Source: Actinomycetota bacterium (GTDB lineage: Bacteria; Actinomycetota; Actinomycetes; Streptosporangiales; Streptosporangiaceae). Taken from it: a DNA stretch of 34,649 nt. The notes under the pieces were generated by a model. It was given only the letters and a program-made list of their open reading frames with translations, searched no databases and had not been told where the DNA came from. A program made the position numbers and the translations under genes. Of the stretch, positions 1 to 8,340 are shown piece after piece; position 1 is the stretch's first letter; each line of letters begins with the position of its first letter. Where the stretch lies: the NCBI GenBank assembly GCA_003168295.1, contig PMST01000351.1, positions 26,707 to 61,355 on the forward strand, given 5' to 3'.

Positions 1-19
1 CCGGAGTAGACGACCGCTC

Positions 20-1102
20 TCACGAACCCGGCCCAAGCACCGAACCGACGCCGGGGCCCTGGGCCGCACCGAGCAAGGCCAGGCCCAGCTGGGACGTCTG
101 GTAAAGCACCGTCCGTCCGCTGCGCTGCCGGTCCACCAGCCCGCCGCGGTGCAGCACGGCCAGGTGCTGGGAGATCGCGCTCGGCGTGACTCCGAACCGC
201 CGGGCCAGCGCGCTGGTGGTAGCAGGCAACCGCAGCGCGCTGAGCATCCTGGCCCGCGGCGCGCCGAGCAGCGACTCGACAGCCTCCAGATCATCACCCG
301 TCCGGCCGGGCGCGACCCCAAAGGCCCCGAAGGCTCCGAAGACGGCCGTGCCCGAGCCGCCTTCCCACACGGTGGCTGCGCCCCGCGCCGGGTACATCAG
401 CGTGGTCTGCGTGCTCGTCGCCCTCTTAATCGACCATTGCGGCCCGATGAACACGCTCGGCAGCAGCACGAGGCCATCGGGGCCCAGCGTTATCTCGGCG
501 TCAACGTCTAGCTCGGCGTCGGCCAGGAACAGCTTGCCCTTCGACCAGCGCAGGTCGGGATGCAGGTCGCCGAACAGCGACCGGGCGCCCCCGCCGGCCA
601 GCAGCCCGGCGTGGTAGGCGATGTCGGCCTCCAGCACCGGCCGGATCCGCTCCCAGTGCGGGACGATGAGGCGGTGGTGGCACTCGGCGAGTTCGGCGGC
701 GATCTCTGCCAGCGATTCGCGCGGCCGCTCGAACAAGTCCGTCGCGCTGCCCGGCCACGGGCCGTCGCCGAACACGCGGCGCAGGCTGGCCCGCACCGGC
801 TCCTCCGGCGTGGCGCAGAGCCGGGTCAACTCCATGTCGAAACCTGGTGACTTGCCGGCAGGTGCCGGGACAAGAAACTCGGGCCAGTAGGGCAGGCCGG
901 CCGCGACCAGCGGCCACAGCCTCGCGAGCCGCAGCGACCGCCCGTCAAGCACCGTTCGCGCCCAGCGCACCCAGGGCCGGTTCATGGCGGGCGGGTTCGG
1001 GTTGCTCAGCGCATGGACGGCTTGGAGCGTTTCGTACAGCGGCGAGATCGCGAACCTGGTCCCGGCGAGGTCGGTCACGTCAAGCTCGAGCACCAGCAGC
1101 AT
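20..1102 (-). CDS. ArsR-like winged-helix transcriptional regulator (DUF5937-type)
   Basis: Predicted 360-residue cytoplasmic DNA-binding protein. The last ~80 residues form an ArsR-type winged helix: a helix-turn-helix reading LARRFGVTPSAISQHLAVLH followed by a wing GGLVDRQRSGRTVLYQTS. The long N-terminal part (starting MLLVLELDVTDLAGTRFAIS, then YETLQAVHAL) resembles the DUF5937 domain found in actinobacterial ArsR proteins. The open frame extends 36 codons further upstream, but that extension is basic and low-complexity and would run across the divergent promoter, so the ATG at 1102 was chosen. It faces an MFS exporter across 95 bp, and an inverted repeat lies between them. By family, it probably represses itself and the exporter until a ligand binds; the ligand is unknown. 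No metal-binding Cys cluster is evident, so a metal-sensing role is not supported. Confidence 0.85.
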   Translation of the reverse strand: MLLVLELDVTDLAGTRFAISPLYETLQAVHALSNPNPPAMNRPWVRWARTVLDGRSLRLARLWPLVAAGLPYWPEFLVPAPAGKSPGFDMELTRLCATPEEPVRASLRRVFGDGPWPGSATDLFERPRESLAEIAAELAECHHRLIVPHWERIRPVLEADIAYHAGLLAGGGARSLFGDLHPDLRWSKGKLFLADAELDVDAEITLGPDGLVLLPSVFIGPQWSIKRATSTQTTLMYPARGAATVWEGGSGTAVFGAFGAFGVAPGRTGDDLEAVESLLGAPRARMLSALRLPATTSALARRFGVTPSAISQHLAVLHRGGLVDRQRSGRTVLYQTSQLGLALLGAAQGPGVGSVLGPGS

Positions 1103-1140
1103 GCCCCTAGCATCGCCCGGCCCGGCGCCAACGCGCCAGG

Positions 1141-1160
1141 GTTTAGCCCCAGACTTAAAC
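1141..1160. promoter_or_regulatory. inverted repeat, candidate operator of the divergent pair
   Basis: GTTTA at 1141-1145 and TAAAC at 1156-1160 form perfect 5-bp arms of a 20-bp inverted repeat. It lies 38 bp from both the regulator start (1102) and the exporter start (1198). Position and symmetry fit an ArsR-family operator; binding by the neighbouring regulator is inferred. Confidence 0.45.
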
Positions 1161-1197
1161 GTCGCCCGCGATGTAAGCGGCTGACACGCTGGCCAGC

Positions 1198-2460
1198 ATG
1201 ACGCAGGCACCGAGAACCGCAGACCAGAAGCCGGAAAGCAAGCGACCGCCGAAACTGGGGCGGAACTACTGGCGGCTGTGGTGGGCGAACGCGGTCAGCA
1301 GCACCGGCGACGGCGCCTTCGTGGCCGCGCTGCCGCTGCTGGCTGTCACGATCACCCGGGATCCGCGGCTGGTCTCGGTCGTGACCGCCGCCACCTACCT
1401 GCCCTGGATGGTGCTGTCCCTGCCGGCCGGCGCCCTGGTCGACCGCTATGACCGGGCCACGCTCATGTGGCGGGCCCAGGCGGTCCAGGCGGCCGTGGTC
1501 GCGGTGGTGACGGTCCTGGTCATCGCGCGCGAGGCGAATATCGCGGTGCTCGGCGTGGCCGGGTTGCTCCTGGGCAGCGCCGAGGTCATCTTCAGCAACG
1601 CCGCGCAGTCGGTGCTGCCCGACCTGGTGCCAACCGAACTGCTGGCCAAGGCCAACGGCAGCCAGCAGATCAGCCTGACCGTGGGCGAATCCTTTCTCGG
1701 GCCGCCAGCCGGCAGCCTGCTGTTCGCCGCGGCGGCGGCCCTGCCCTTCGGGCTGGACGCCGTCTCTTTCGCCGGCTCAGCGGCGCTGCTATCCCGATTG
1801 CCGAAGCACCAGCAAGCCAGGGACGCAGCCACCCCCGGAATCAGGGCCCAGATCGCGGCGGGCCTGCGCTGGCTGGTCCGTCATCGCCTGCTCCGGGTGG
1901 TCGCCGTCCTGCTCGGCGTCGTCAACTTCGCCAACCAGATGGGCCAGGCCATCCTGGTGCTGCTGGCCACCGAGACGCTGCACGTCAGCGTGCGCGGTTA
2001 CGGGCTGCTGCTGGCGGCCAGCGCCGTCGGCAGCGTTGTCGGCGGGCTGGTGAATCCGGTGCTGACGCGCCGGCTCGGCATGCTGGCCTCGCTGATCATC
2101 GGGGGAGCGGTTATTGCCGCCGTCTTCGTCGGCATCGGGCTCGCGCCGGACCCGGCCGTGGCGGCCGTGATGCTGGCCGGCCAGGGGTTCGCCGTCACCA
2201 TGTGGAACATCGTCACCGTCAGCCTGCGCCAGCAGATCGTGCCCTCGGCCCTGCTCGGCCGGGTCAACAGCGTCTACCGGATGCTGGGCTGGGGCCTGAT
2301 GCCGCTCGGCGCGCTGGCCGGCGGCTTCGTCGCGCACACCGAAGGCCTACGTGCCCCTTACATCGTCGCCGGTGTCATCTGCGGCCTCGCCCTGCTGATC
2401 AGCATTCCGTTCCTGCTCGCCGCGGACCGTACCCTCCAGCCTCATCATCCGCCGTCCTGA
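1198..2460 (+). CDS. MFS transporter (EntS/MFS_3-like exporter)
   Basis: Predicted 420-residue inner-membrane major facilitator with about 12 hydrophobic segments. A short hydrophilic basic N-terminus precedes NYWRLWWANAVSSTGDGAF, which is typical of the MFS_3/EntS-like group, as are LPWMVLSLPAGALVDRYDR (the A-motif loop after TM2) and the later VNSVYRMLGWGLMPLGALAGG. These proteins usually export drugs, siderophores or small metabolites by proton antiport. It is divergent from an ArsR-like regulator, an arrangement typical of ligand-inducible efflux. The ATG at 1198 has no clear Shine-Dalgarno sequence, so a leaderless or poorly spaced start is possible. The substrate cannot be read from the sequence. 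Confidence 0.9.
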   Translation: MTQAPRTADQKPESKRPPKLGRNYWRLWWANAVSSTGDGAFVAALPLLAVTITRDPRLVSVVTAATYLPWMVLSLPAGALVDRYDRATLMWRAQAVQAAVVAVVTVLVIAREANIAVLGVAGLLLGSAEVIFSNAAQSVLPDLVPTELLAKANGSQQISLTVGESFLGPPAGSLLFAAAAALPFGLDAVSFAGSAALLSRLPKHQQARDAATPGIRAQIAAGLRWLVRHRLLRVVAVLLGVVNFANQMGQAILVLLATETLHVSVRGYGLLLAASAVGSVVGGLVNPVLTRRLGMLASLIIGGAVIAAVFVGIGLAPDPAVAAVMLAGQGFAVTMWNIVTVSLRQQIVPSALLGRVNSVYRMLGWGLMPLGALAGGFVAHTEGLRAPYIVAGVICGLALLISIPFLLAADRTLQPHHPPS

Positions 2461-2590
2461 GCTGCGAATTTCTCCTTACCTGGCGTGTGATTGAAGCTGC
2501 CCCGCTGGGTAGAACTAGGAAGCTGAGCAATAACCAACTAATCTAGTCGAAATTATCCGATGTAGCAGTATTCTCCCCTTGGAGGCCCCT

Positions 2591-3619
2591 GTGGCCATGC
2601 CTGACTTCCTGGTGATCGGCGCCCCGAAGTCGGGGACCACGGCGCTGAACGCCGCGCTCGCCCAGCATCCCGGACTGTACATGTCGGCCATCAAAGAGCC
2701 GAAGTTCTTCCTCTCCGACGGCCCGCCCCCGACCAAGGGCGGGCCCGGGGACGCGCTGACCTACCGGGAGCACGTGTGGCGCAGGCCGGACTACGAGGCC
2801 CTGTTCGACCCGGCCCCGGCCGGGACGCTGCGCGGTGAGTCGACTCCGCTCTACCTGTACGACCGCGCCGCCGTGACCCGGATCCACGACACGCTGCCCG
2901 GCGCCCGGCTGATCGTGATCGTCCGCGACCCGGTGGAACGGGCGCACTCCAACTGGACCCACCTGTGGTCGGCGGGCCTGGAACCCATCGGCGACTTCGT
3001 CCGGGCCTGCGGCGAGGAAGAGCGCCGGATCGAGGCCGGCTGGGCCAGCTTCTGGCACTACATCGGGCTCGGCCGTTACGGAGAGCAGCTCGAGTACCTC
3101 TTCACGCTCTTCCCGCGCGAGCAGGTCCTGGTTATCCGCTACCGGCTGCTCGTCGACGAGCCCGCGCAGACCCTGGACCGGATCTGCGCGTTCCTCGGCG
3201 TCCAGACGGGGGTGCTCACCGAGATACCGCGGCACAACGTCACGTCGCACCCGGAGTCGACGCTGTCCCACAGCGCGGTGGCGCTCGCGCAGCGGACGGC
3301 CACCGCGGTGGGCACCCTGATTCCCGGCCTGACCGCGGCCACCCTGAACGGCCCGTTCGAACGCTTCCTGCAGCGTCACAGCCGCGAGCGCCAGCCGCTG
3401 GACTGGGACCAGCGCCAGGAGCTCCTGCCGCGGTTCGAGACCGACATCAAGCTCCTGGAGGACATCCTCGGGGAGAGTTTTGCCGACTGGAGCAAGCCCA
3501 GGGAGCGCTCGGGCGGCATGGTCGGCGGCCGGCCCGCCGGCCAGAGCCAGGCCAAGAACGGCCGCCGGATCGTGACCAAGCCCCAGCCGTTAGCGCAGCT
3601 CGGTGAGCAGCGCGTGTGA
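2591..3619 (+). CDS. sulfotransferase family protein
   Basis: Predicted 342-residue PAPS-dependent sulfotransferase. The 5'-phosphosulfate loop is at the N-terminus ([16 protein letters not shown], Lys13) and the 3'-phosphate motif follows in the middle ([15 protein letters not shown]). Such enzymes move a sulfuryl group from PAPS to a hydroxyl or amine on a sugar, lipid or small molecule. GGAGG at 2581-2585 sits 5 nt before GTG 2591; ATG 2597 is the alternative start. The upstream in-frame TTG at 2579 overlaps the ribosome binding site and was rejected. No signal peptide is seen, so it is probably cytosolic. The last 30 bases overlap the convergent glycosidase-like gene. Glycosidases follow, so a carbohydrate acceptor is possible but unproven. 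Confidence 0.88.
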   Translation: MAMPDFLVIGAPKSGTTALNAALAQHPGLYMSAIKEPKFFLSDGPPPTKGGPGDALTYREHVWRRPDYEALFDPAPAGTLRGESTPLYLYDRAAVTRIHDTLPGARLIVIVRDPVERAHSNWTHLWSAGLEPIGDFVRACGEEERRIEAGWASFWHYIGLGRYGEQLEYLFTLFPREQVLVIRYRLLVDEPAQTLDRICAFLGVQTGVLTEIPRHNVTSHPESTLSHSAVALAQRTATAVGTLIPGLTAATLNGPFERFLQRHSRERQPLDWDQRQELLPRFETDIKLLEDILGESFADWSKPRERSGGMVGGRPAGQSQAKNGRRIVTKPQPLAQLGEQRV

Positions 3620-4465
3620 TCCGTCCGGCCTGGTCATCTCGTAGTAGAGCCGGTGCCGGCCGTCAGGCAGCGGCACGATGTCCAGGTAGCGAAGGCCGCC
3701 GCCGTGATAAGGCGACGCGAGCGGCCCGCCGCCGATGGAGGTCAGCGCCGCCGCGTCGGTGCCGGTCGCGACCCCGGTCCGCTCCTCGTAGTTCTCCGCG
3801 GCCGTCGCGCGCCCGTCATAGTAGGCCGTCACCGTGTCCTGCTCGAAGTGCACCGCGCTGACCCGCGTGCCCCTGGCGTCCCACTCGCCGGGTGTCCCGC
3901 TCAGCGCGGTGCCGTGCCAGGTCCAGCTCAGGCCGTCGGTGCTCGTGGCGTACTCGGTGGTCATCTGGTCCGTCTGCAGCGGGTCGTCCAGCGGGTGGCA
4001 CGACGCCCACAGATGCCACTGGCCGCGATGGTGGACGATGACCGGATCCTTCACGCCGGTCTTGGCGTCACCGGGCAGCACCGTCTCCCGGTACCTGACG
4101 TTGAACTCTGACGGGTGCGCGGCCTCGGTCATTTCCACCCGCCAGTGCTTGGTGCCAGGAGTTGCGCAGCTCAGGTACAGGCGCCAGCGTCCTGACGGCG
4201 TGCGGACCAGGGCGGGCCGTTCCAGCGACTCGGTGGCCAGCTCCTGTTTGCCGATGGTCAGCAGCGTGGAGAACCGTATCCCGTCCGTCGAACGCGCCAC
4301 CGCCACCGCGTAGCCACGGCCCTGGCCGATGGGCCGCCTGAGCCGGTAGGCGAGAATGATCTCGCCGTCACCCGCGACCGCGGACGGGGCGCCCGACCAG
4401 TATCCCGGGCCGGCGCCGGGTGGTTCGGCGGCGACGACGCCGTGTTCAGGACGGGGCAGCAGCAT
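3590..4465 (-). CDS. glycoside-hydrolase-like five-bladed propeller protein (GH43/32-like)
   Basis: About 291 residues with repeated blade patterns of the GH32/43/62/68 superfamily: [81 protein letters not shown] and the final [22 protein letters not shown]. The mid-chain VKDP motif resembles the conserved Asp strand of these enzymes. A catalytic Asp/Glu set cannot be assigned safely, so hydrolase activity is inferred from fold only. The reading frame opens with a GTG at 4492, but GAAGAGG at 4474-4480 lies 8 nt before ATG 4465, which was chosen; GTG 4468 is also possible. No signal peptide. It converges on, and overlaps by 30 bp, the sulfotransferase gene. Confidence 0.68.
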   Translation of the reverse strand: MLLPRPEHGVVAAEPPGAGPGYWSGAPSAVAGDGEIILAYRLRRPIGQGRGYAVAVARSTDGIRFSTLLTIGKQELATESLERPALVRTPSGRWRLYLSCATPGTKHWRVEMTEAAHPSEFNVRYRETVLPGDAKTGVKDPVIVHHRGQWHLWASCHPLDDPLQTDQMTTEYATSTDGLSWTWHGTALSGTPGEWDARGTRVSAVHFEQDTVTAYYDGRATAAENYEERTGVATGTDAAALTSIGGGPLASPYHGGGLRYLDIVPLPDGRHRLYYEMTRPDGSHALLTELR

Positions 4466-4631
4466 CACAGGGTCCTCTTCTCCTTTATTCACATCGGAAT
4501 AATGGACAACTGTAGTCTTCCCACGTCCTAGACGTGCAATTGGCTTATCATAAGGCGAATCCGTTACCGTGGCTCACGATCTATTCTGGCCCAGGTACGA
4601 AACCCTCAGGCCCAGAACTACTGTGCGTCCG

Positions 4632-4646
4632 ACGCCACTGTGGCGT
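4632..4646. terminator. hairpin after the GH39-like gene
   Basis: ACGCCA at 4632-4637 and TGGCGT at 4641-4646 form a perfect stem with a three-base loop, 5 nt beyond the stop of the minus-strand GH39-like gene. There is no T-tract, as is common in actinomycetes. Confidence 0.4.
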
Positions 4647-4650
4647 TTCC

Positions 4651-6501
4651 TCACGGCACGAGCTCCAGATATGAGATGCCGGGCATCGGCAGGTCAAAGG
4701 TGAACTCCGGCGTCGCCCGCGCGGACACCCGCTCCGGGGCGCACAGTTCGTCGAGCGTATTCAGGGCGCGCAGGGCCTGCCACTGACCCTCGTCCGGCCA
4801 GGCGGCGCCGTCCCGCAGCCAGGTCCAGGCCGCCGTGATGTTGGAGTGCTCCGCGTCGACGCGGTAATGCCGGACGGTGTACGACCGGCCGGGCGTCACC
4901 TCCACGCGCACCCGGACCCGGCGGTCAAGCTCCGCGTCCCCGGCGGTCTTGCTCTGGTCCAGCGTACCGTTCCAGACCAGGATCCCGATGCACCCGTCAT
5001 CGTGGCGGGCCGCCAGCGCCTCCACCAGCCCGCCCGCCCCGTCGCCAGTGACCGACGTCCGTAGCTGGTGCCGTCCCATCCCGGCTAGCAGCGAAAGCGC
5101 CCAGTACCTCGGCTTGCGCAGGTTCCCCACCGACAGCAGGCCGAACCCGCCGTGGAACAGCTCGGCCGGCGGCCCGAGTTCGGTGAAGTGGTCGGAGGCC
5201 ACCCAGTGCGACAGCGCCTGGATCCGGCCGAGCGCGGAGGCCATGCCGCGGAGCAGGAACGCCGCGGCGAAGACGGTGTCGCCGACCCGGTTGAAGTGCG
5301 CCGGGGTGGGACCCCACTCGGTCCACCAGGCGGGCGTTCCGTCGCGGCCCGCCGCCGCGAGCGCCGGCCGCAGGTCGAGCGGCACGTTGCCGTAGACGTG
5401 CGTGGACAGGAAATCCAGCGGCGAGCCTGAGGCGTCCAGGTGGGCCAGCAGCTCGCGGGTCCAGCCCGTCGCTGCCGAAGCCGGCCCGCCGACCCGCAGC
5501 CCCGGGTGCACCGACTTGATCGCGGCGGCGGAGCAGTCGTAAAGCCGGAAGTACTCGGCTTGCGTGCCCGACCAGAACACGTCCAGGTTCGGCTCGTTCC
5601 ACACCTCGAACGCCCAGTGGCCGGTGACCTCGTCCGCGCCGTAGCGCTGGATCAGGTGGTCGGCCAGGGCGCCGGTCAGGTCGGCCCAGCGGTCCCAGTC
5701 CCGGGGCGGCGAGATGACCGCGCGGTAGCTGAAGACGGTCTTGTCCGGGTCGCGGGCTAGGTCACGCGGCATGAACGAGAGCTCCACGACCGGCCGCAGC
5801 CCGAGGTTCATCAGCTCGTCGTACACCCGGTCGATCTCGCCGAAGTCGTACCCGGCCCGGTCCTGGCGGTATACGCCGAGATCATCGGACAAGATGCCGT
5901 GGGCGCGGACGGCCCGCACGCCGAGCTCGTCGTGCGCGATCCGCAGCGCCTCGCGCAGTTCCGCGCCGATGACCCGGCCCCCGGTCCGGTCCGGGCGCAG
6001 CAGGTAGCTCAGGTGCTCCGAGCCGATCATCGGCTCCCATGGCCGGGCCAGCTCACCGGTGACCGCATTGGAGACCTCGACCTCGACCGCCGCCGACCCC
6101 GACCCCGCCGCGGCCAGGAGCGGTGCGGCCGCGACCGCCCCGGAAAGCGGCCCGGCCGACTCCCCGTCCGCCACGGCCGCCACCGCGTAGTACCTGACCT
6201 GCCCGGCGGACCCCGTGCTATCGGCGTACGGCCCGGCCGGCACCGCGAGGACGTCCCCGCCGCCGTGATCCAGCGGCTTGAACGGCCCTCCGGCTGCGGC
6301 GGCCCGGTACACCAGGTACCCGGCCGCGCCGGGTACCGGCTCCCAGTCCAGCATCACGTGCCCGCGCCCTGGGATCGCGCCCAGCCCGGACGGCGCCGGC
6401 AGGCGGGCCGCCGCGTCCTCGTCCAGGCCCGGACCCCGACGCCGCCCGACCCGCTGGTCCCAGTCCGCGCGGGCCTGACCAGACTGGTCGAGGGCCGCCA
6501 T
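4651..6501 (-). CDS. GH39-like glycoside hydrolase with N-terminal FnIII-like segment
   Basis: Predicted 616-residue clan GH-A hydrolase. Residues ~35-130 look like a fibronectin-III-type domain (LPAPSGLGAIPGRGHVMLDW, then YLVYRAA, and RYYAVAAVADGESAGPLSG). A TIM barrel follows, with the acid/base motif FEVWNEPN and the later WWTEWGPT motif carrying the likely nucleophile Glu. The C-terminal ~120 residues form a beta-rich domain ending GISYLELVP, as in GH39 beta-xylosidases and alpha-L-iduronidases. The start is the ATG at 6501, preceded by AGGAGAA with 7-nt spacing. No signal peptide is visible, which is notable for a domain layout usually secreted. The substrate is unknown; xylan, uronide or exopolysaccharide fragments are the family range. 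Confidence 0.83.
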   Translation of the reverse strand: MAALDQSGQARADWDQRVGRRRGPGLDEDAAARLPAPSGLGAIPGRGHVMLDWEPVPGAAGYLVYRAAAAGGPFKPLDHGGGDVLAVPAGPYADSTGSAGQVRYYAVAAVADGESAGPLSGAVAAAPLLAAAGSGSAAVEVEVSNAVTGELARPWEPMIGSEHLSYLLRPDRTGGRVIGAELREALRIAHDELGVRAVRAHGILSDDLGVYRQDRAGYDFGEIDRVYDELMNLGLRPVVELSFMPRDLARDPDKTVFSYRAVISPPRDWDRWADLTGALADHLIQRYGADEVTGHWAFEVWNEPNLDVFWSGTQAEYFRLYDCSAAAIKSVHPGLRVGGPASAATGWTRELLAHLDASGSPLDFLSTHVYGNVPLDLRPALAAAGRDGTPAWWTEWGPTPAHFNRVGDTVFAAAFLLRGMASALGRIQALSHWVASDHFTELGPPAELFHGGFGLLSVGNLRKPRYWALSLLAGMGRHQLRTSVTGDGAGGLVEALAARHDDGCIGILVWNGTLDQSKTAGDAELDRRVRVRVEVTPGRSYTVRHYRVDAEHSNITAAWTWLRDGAAWPDEGQWQALRALNTLDELCAPERVSARATPEFTFDLPMPGISYLELVP

Positions 6502-6584
6502 GTGGTTCTCCTGTAAGACCTTGTCCCGGAACGGCAGTGGTGCTTGCGACCATCATGCCGTTAGCGGCCCCTGGCGGTCCCGCC

Positions 6585-8246
6585 TTATGGCATCGATGCT
6601 GATGAAATCGACATCGTCTCCATCGATAGGTACGTGTGCGCGGCCCAGGAGACCGGATCGCGGGCGAAGTCGCGCTGCAGCGCCCGGTTGTTCAGCGCGT
6701 TGTCCAGCGATGCCATGATGATCGACTGGTCGAGCACCAGGTCGCGGTGGCCGATCGCGCCGGTGACCGGGTTCACGGCGTCGAAGAAGCCAACCGGCCC
6801 GTACACGCCGGGATACAGCGTGCGCAGCGCTTGGATGTTCGCGTAGGCCTGCTGTGGCGCCACGTCCAGCGCGAGGAAGGACGCGTGCGGCGTGACGACA
6901 TCCTCGGTGGCGCAGCCGTGGCACTGGGAGAGCCCGTCGTTCGGGTGGCTCGCGTCGGCGCCCGTCCCGTAGTAAGGGAACGCCAGGCCCTCGACCCCGT
7001 AGCCGCCGTAATCGCCGGTGTCGTCCGCCGTGCTCGATGGCGACATCCCCCACACCGGGTCGTGCAGCTGCTGGGTGGCGTACTTGATCTGGACCTGCGC
7101 GGTGCGGGCGTCGGCGAGCCCGAAGCTGCGCGGGCCCCAGCTGGTCTCCGGCACGATCTCGTTCGGCATCAGCCCCTCGAACATGCCGCCCGAGTAGGTC
7201 GGGATGAAGGTGAGGTTGGTGCCCGGGTAGGTGTAGTGCCCTTCCCAGACCGGGAATTTCTGCCCGGACTGCGGATCGGTGTAGGTCTGCCAGTAGCCGG
7301 CCATCGGCCACTGTCCCTGCCAGGAGAAGTCGGGGTCGGTGCTCTGGCAGTCGGCGAACGGGGCCGGCGGCGGCAGCTCCCGCCAGCTGCGCCACCACAC
7401 GTTGCCCGGCATCTGGTGCAGGCCCATGCCGATGTAGGCGGAGATCCGCGGGTCGCTGTACAGCGCGCCGTTGTGGTAATAGTTCGTGTAGTTGGTGCCC
7501 TGATCGGGCGGCAGCCCGACGTAGTACCCGCCGTACATCTGCCCGGTCGGCTGGTTCCCGGTGATCGCCGGGTTGGTGTTGCAGTGCGTCTCGGCTCGGT
7601 CATCGTAGAAGATGCCGAAGTTCATCGGCGCGATCAGGCTGTCCGCCAGGGGGGCCAGTTCCGGCACGGCCTGCCGGACCACGATGAGCCCCGAGGCGTA
7701 CCAGCCGTTGTCCACGTTGGAGACGAAGAAGCAGTTGGTGAACGCGGGCGCCGCCCCGGCCGGACAGGCCGCCTCGCCCGGGTTGCTGAGCACGTCACCG
7801 TTGGTGGTGTCGTACCACTGGTACAGGAAACCGTCGTAGCGCTGCAGGTGCTGCACCTCGGTCAGGGTGGCCTCGAGCCGGGCCCGGGCCTGCGCCTCGC
7901 TGATCAGGCCGAGGTCCCGGGCCGAGACCACGGCCCATAGGTACACCCCGATGTTGGCCGCCGAGGTGTACCGGCCGTACGTGGTGGGGGTGGCCGAGCC
8001 GCCGGCGAAGGTGAGGTTGTCCATCGGCAGGTTCGTGGCCGGATCCACGTCCAGACCGTAGAACTTCCAGGTATCGCGGGCGATGGACAGCAGGCTCGCG
8101 CGCTGCGCCTGGCTCAGCCCGCTGTAGCCGGTCACTGGGGACGCCGCACTGCCGGCGTGGGCCTGCTGCAGCGGCGCCAGCAGCGCCACGGTGACCACCG
8201 CGGCGACGACCCACCCGTACCTGCCGAGCCTCATTGCTCTGAACAT
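6585..8246 (-). CDS. secreted glucoamylase-like hydrolase (PF10091 / GH144-like)
   Basis: Predicted 553-residue exported enzyme. A basic N-terminus (MFRAMRLGRYG) and a hydrophobic stretch WVVAAVVTVALLAP end in QQAHA, a likely signal peptidase site. The mature part has an all-alpha toroid pattern: SIARDTWKFYG, YTSAANIGVYLWAVVSARDLG, NVDNGWYASGLIVVRQ, TYSGGMFEGLMPNEI and DLVLDQSIIMASLDNAL. This matches the glycoamylase-like PF10091 family, which includes GH144 endo-beta-1,2-glucanases. Whether the glucan is beta-1,2 cannot be told here. The frame opens at 8330 with a Cys/Trp-rich run before the signal sequence, so ATG 8246 (AGGGA upstream) was chosen; ATG 8234 is also possible. It lies on the same strand as the GH39-like gene, 83 nt upstream of it. 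Confidence 0.8.
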   Translation of the reverse strand: MFRAMRLGRYGWVVAAVVTVALLAPLQQAHAGSAASPVTGYSGLSQAQRASLLSIARDTWKFYGLDVDPATNLPMDNLTFAGGSATPTTYGRYTSAANIGVYLWAVVSARDLGLISEAQARARLEATLTEVQHLQRYDGFLYQWYDTTNGDVLSNPGEAACPAGAAPAFTNCFFVSNVDNGWYASGLIVVRQAVPELAPLADSLIAPMNFGIFYDDRAETHCNTNPAITGNQPTGQMYGGYYVGLPPDQGTNYTNYYHNGALYSDPRISAYIGMGLHQMPGNVWWRSWRELPPPAPFADCQSTDPDFSWQGQWPMAGYWQTYTDPQSGQKFPVWEGHYTYPGTNLTFIPTYSGGMFEGLMPNEIVPETSWGPRSFGLADARTAQVQIKYATQQLHDPVWGMSPSSTADDTGDYGGYGVEGLAFPYYGTGADASHPNDGLSQCHGCATEDVVTPHASFLALDVAPQQAYANIQALRTLYPGVYGPVGFFDAVNPVTGAIGHRDLVLDQSIIMASLDNALNNRALQRDFARDPVSWAAHTYLSMETMSISSASMP

Positions 8247-8270
8247 GATCGGTCCCTGCCTGTCGGTCGG

Positions 8271-8290
8271 TACCCACAAATACCCGCAAA
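8271..8290. repeat. tandem 10-bp repeat in the hydrolase leader
   Basis: TACCCACAAA at 8271-8280 is followed directly by TACCCGCAAA at 8281-8290 (9 of 10 identical, one helical turn apart). It sits 25 nt upstream of the secreted hydrolase start. It could be a regulator binding site; no regulator can be named. Confidence 0.35.
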
Positions 8291-8340
8291 TCCAAACGTT
8301 CAGGCAAACACAGGACCCGGCCGGCGTCAAGACCCCGCGG

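Noticed and set aside
2543..3379. 278-codon minus-strand frame opposite the first sulfotransferase
   Set aside because: No domain; the plus strand carries both PAPS-binding motifs and a ribosome binding site.
6636..7940. 434-codon plus-strand frame inside the secreted hydrolase gene
   Set aside because: Arg/Gly/Val-rich antisense shadow of a gene with signal peptide and family motifs; no domain.
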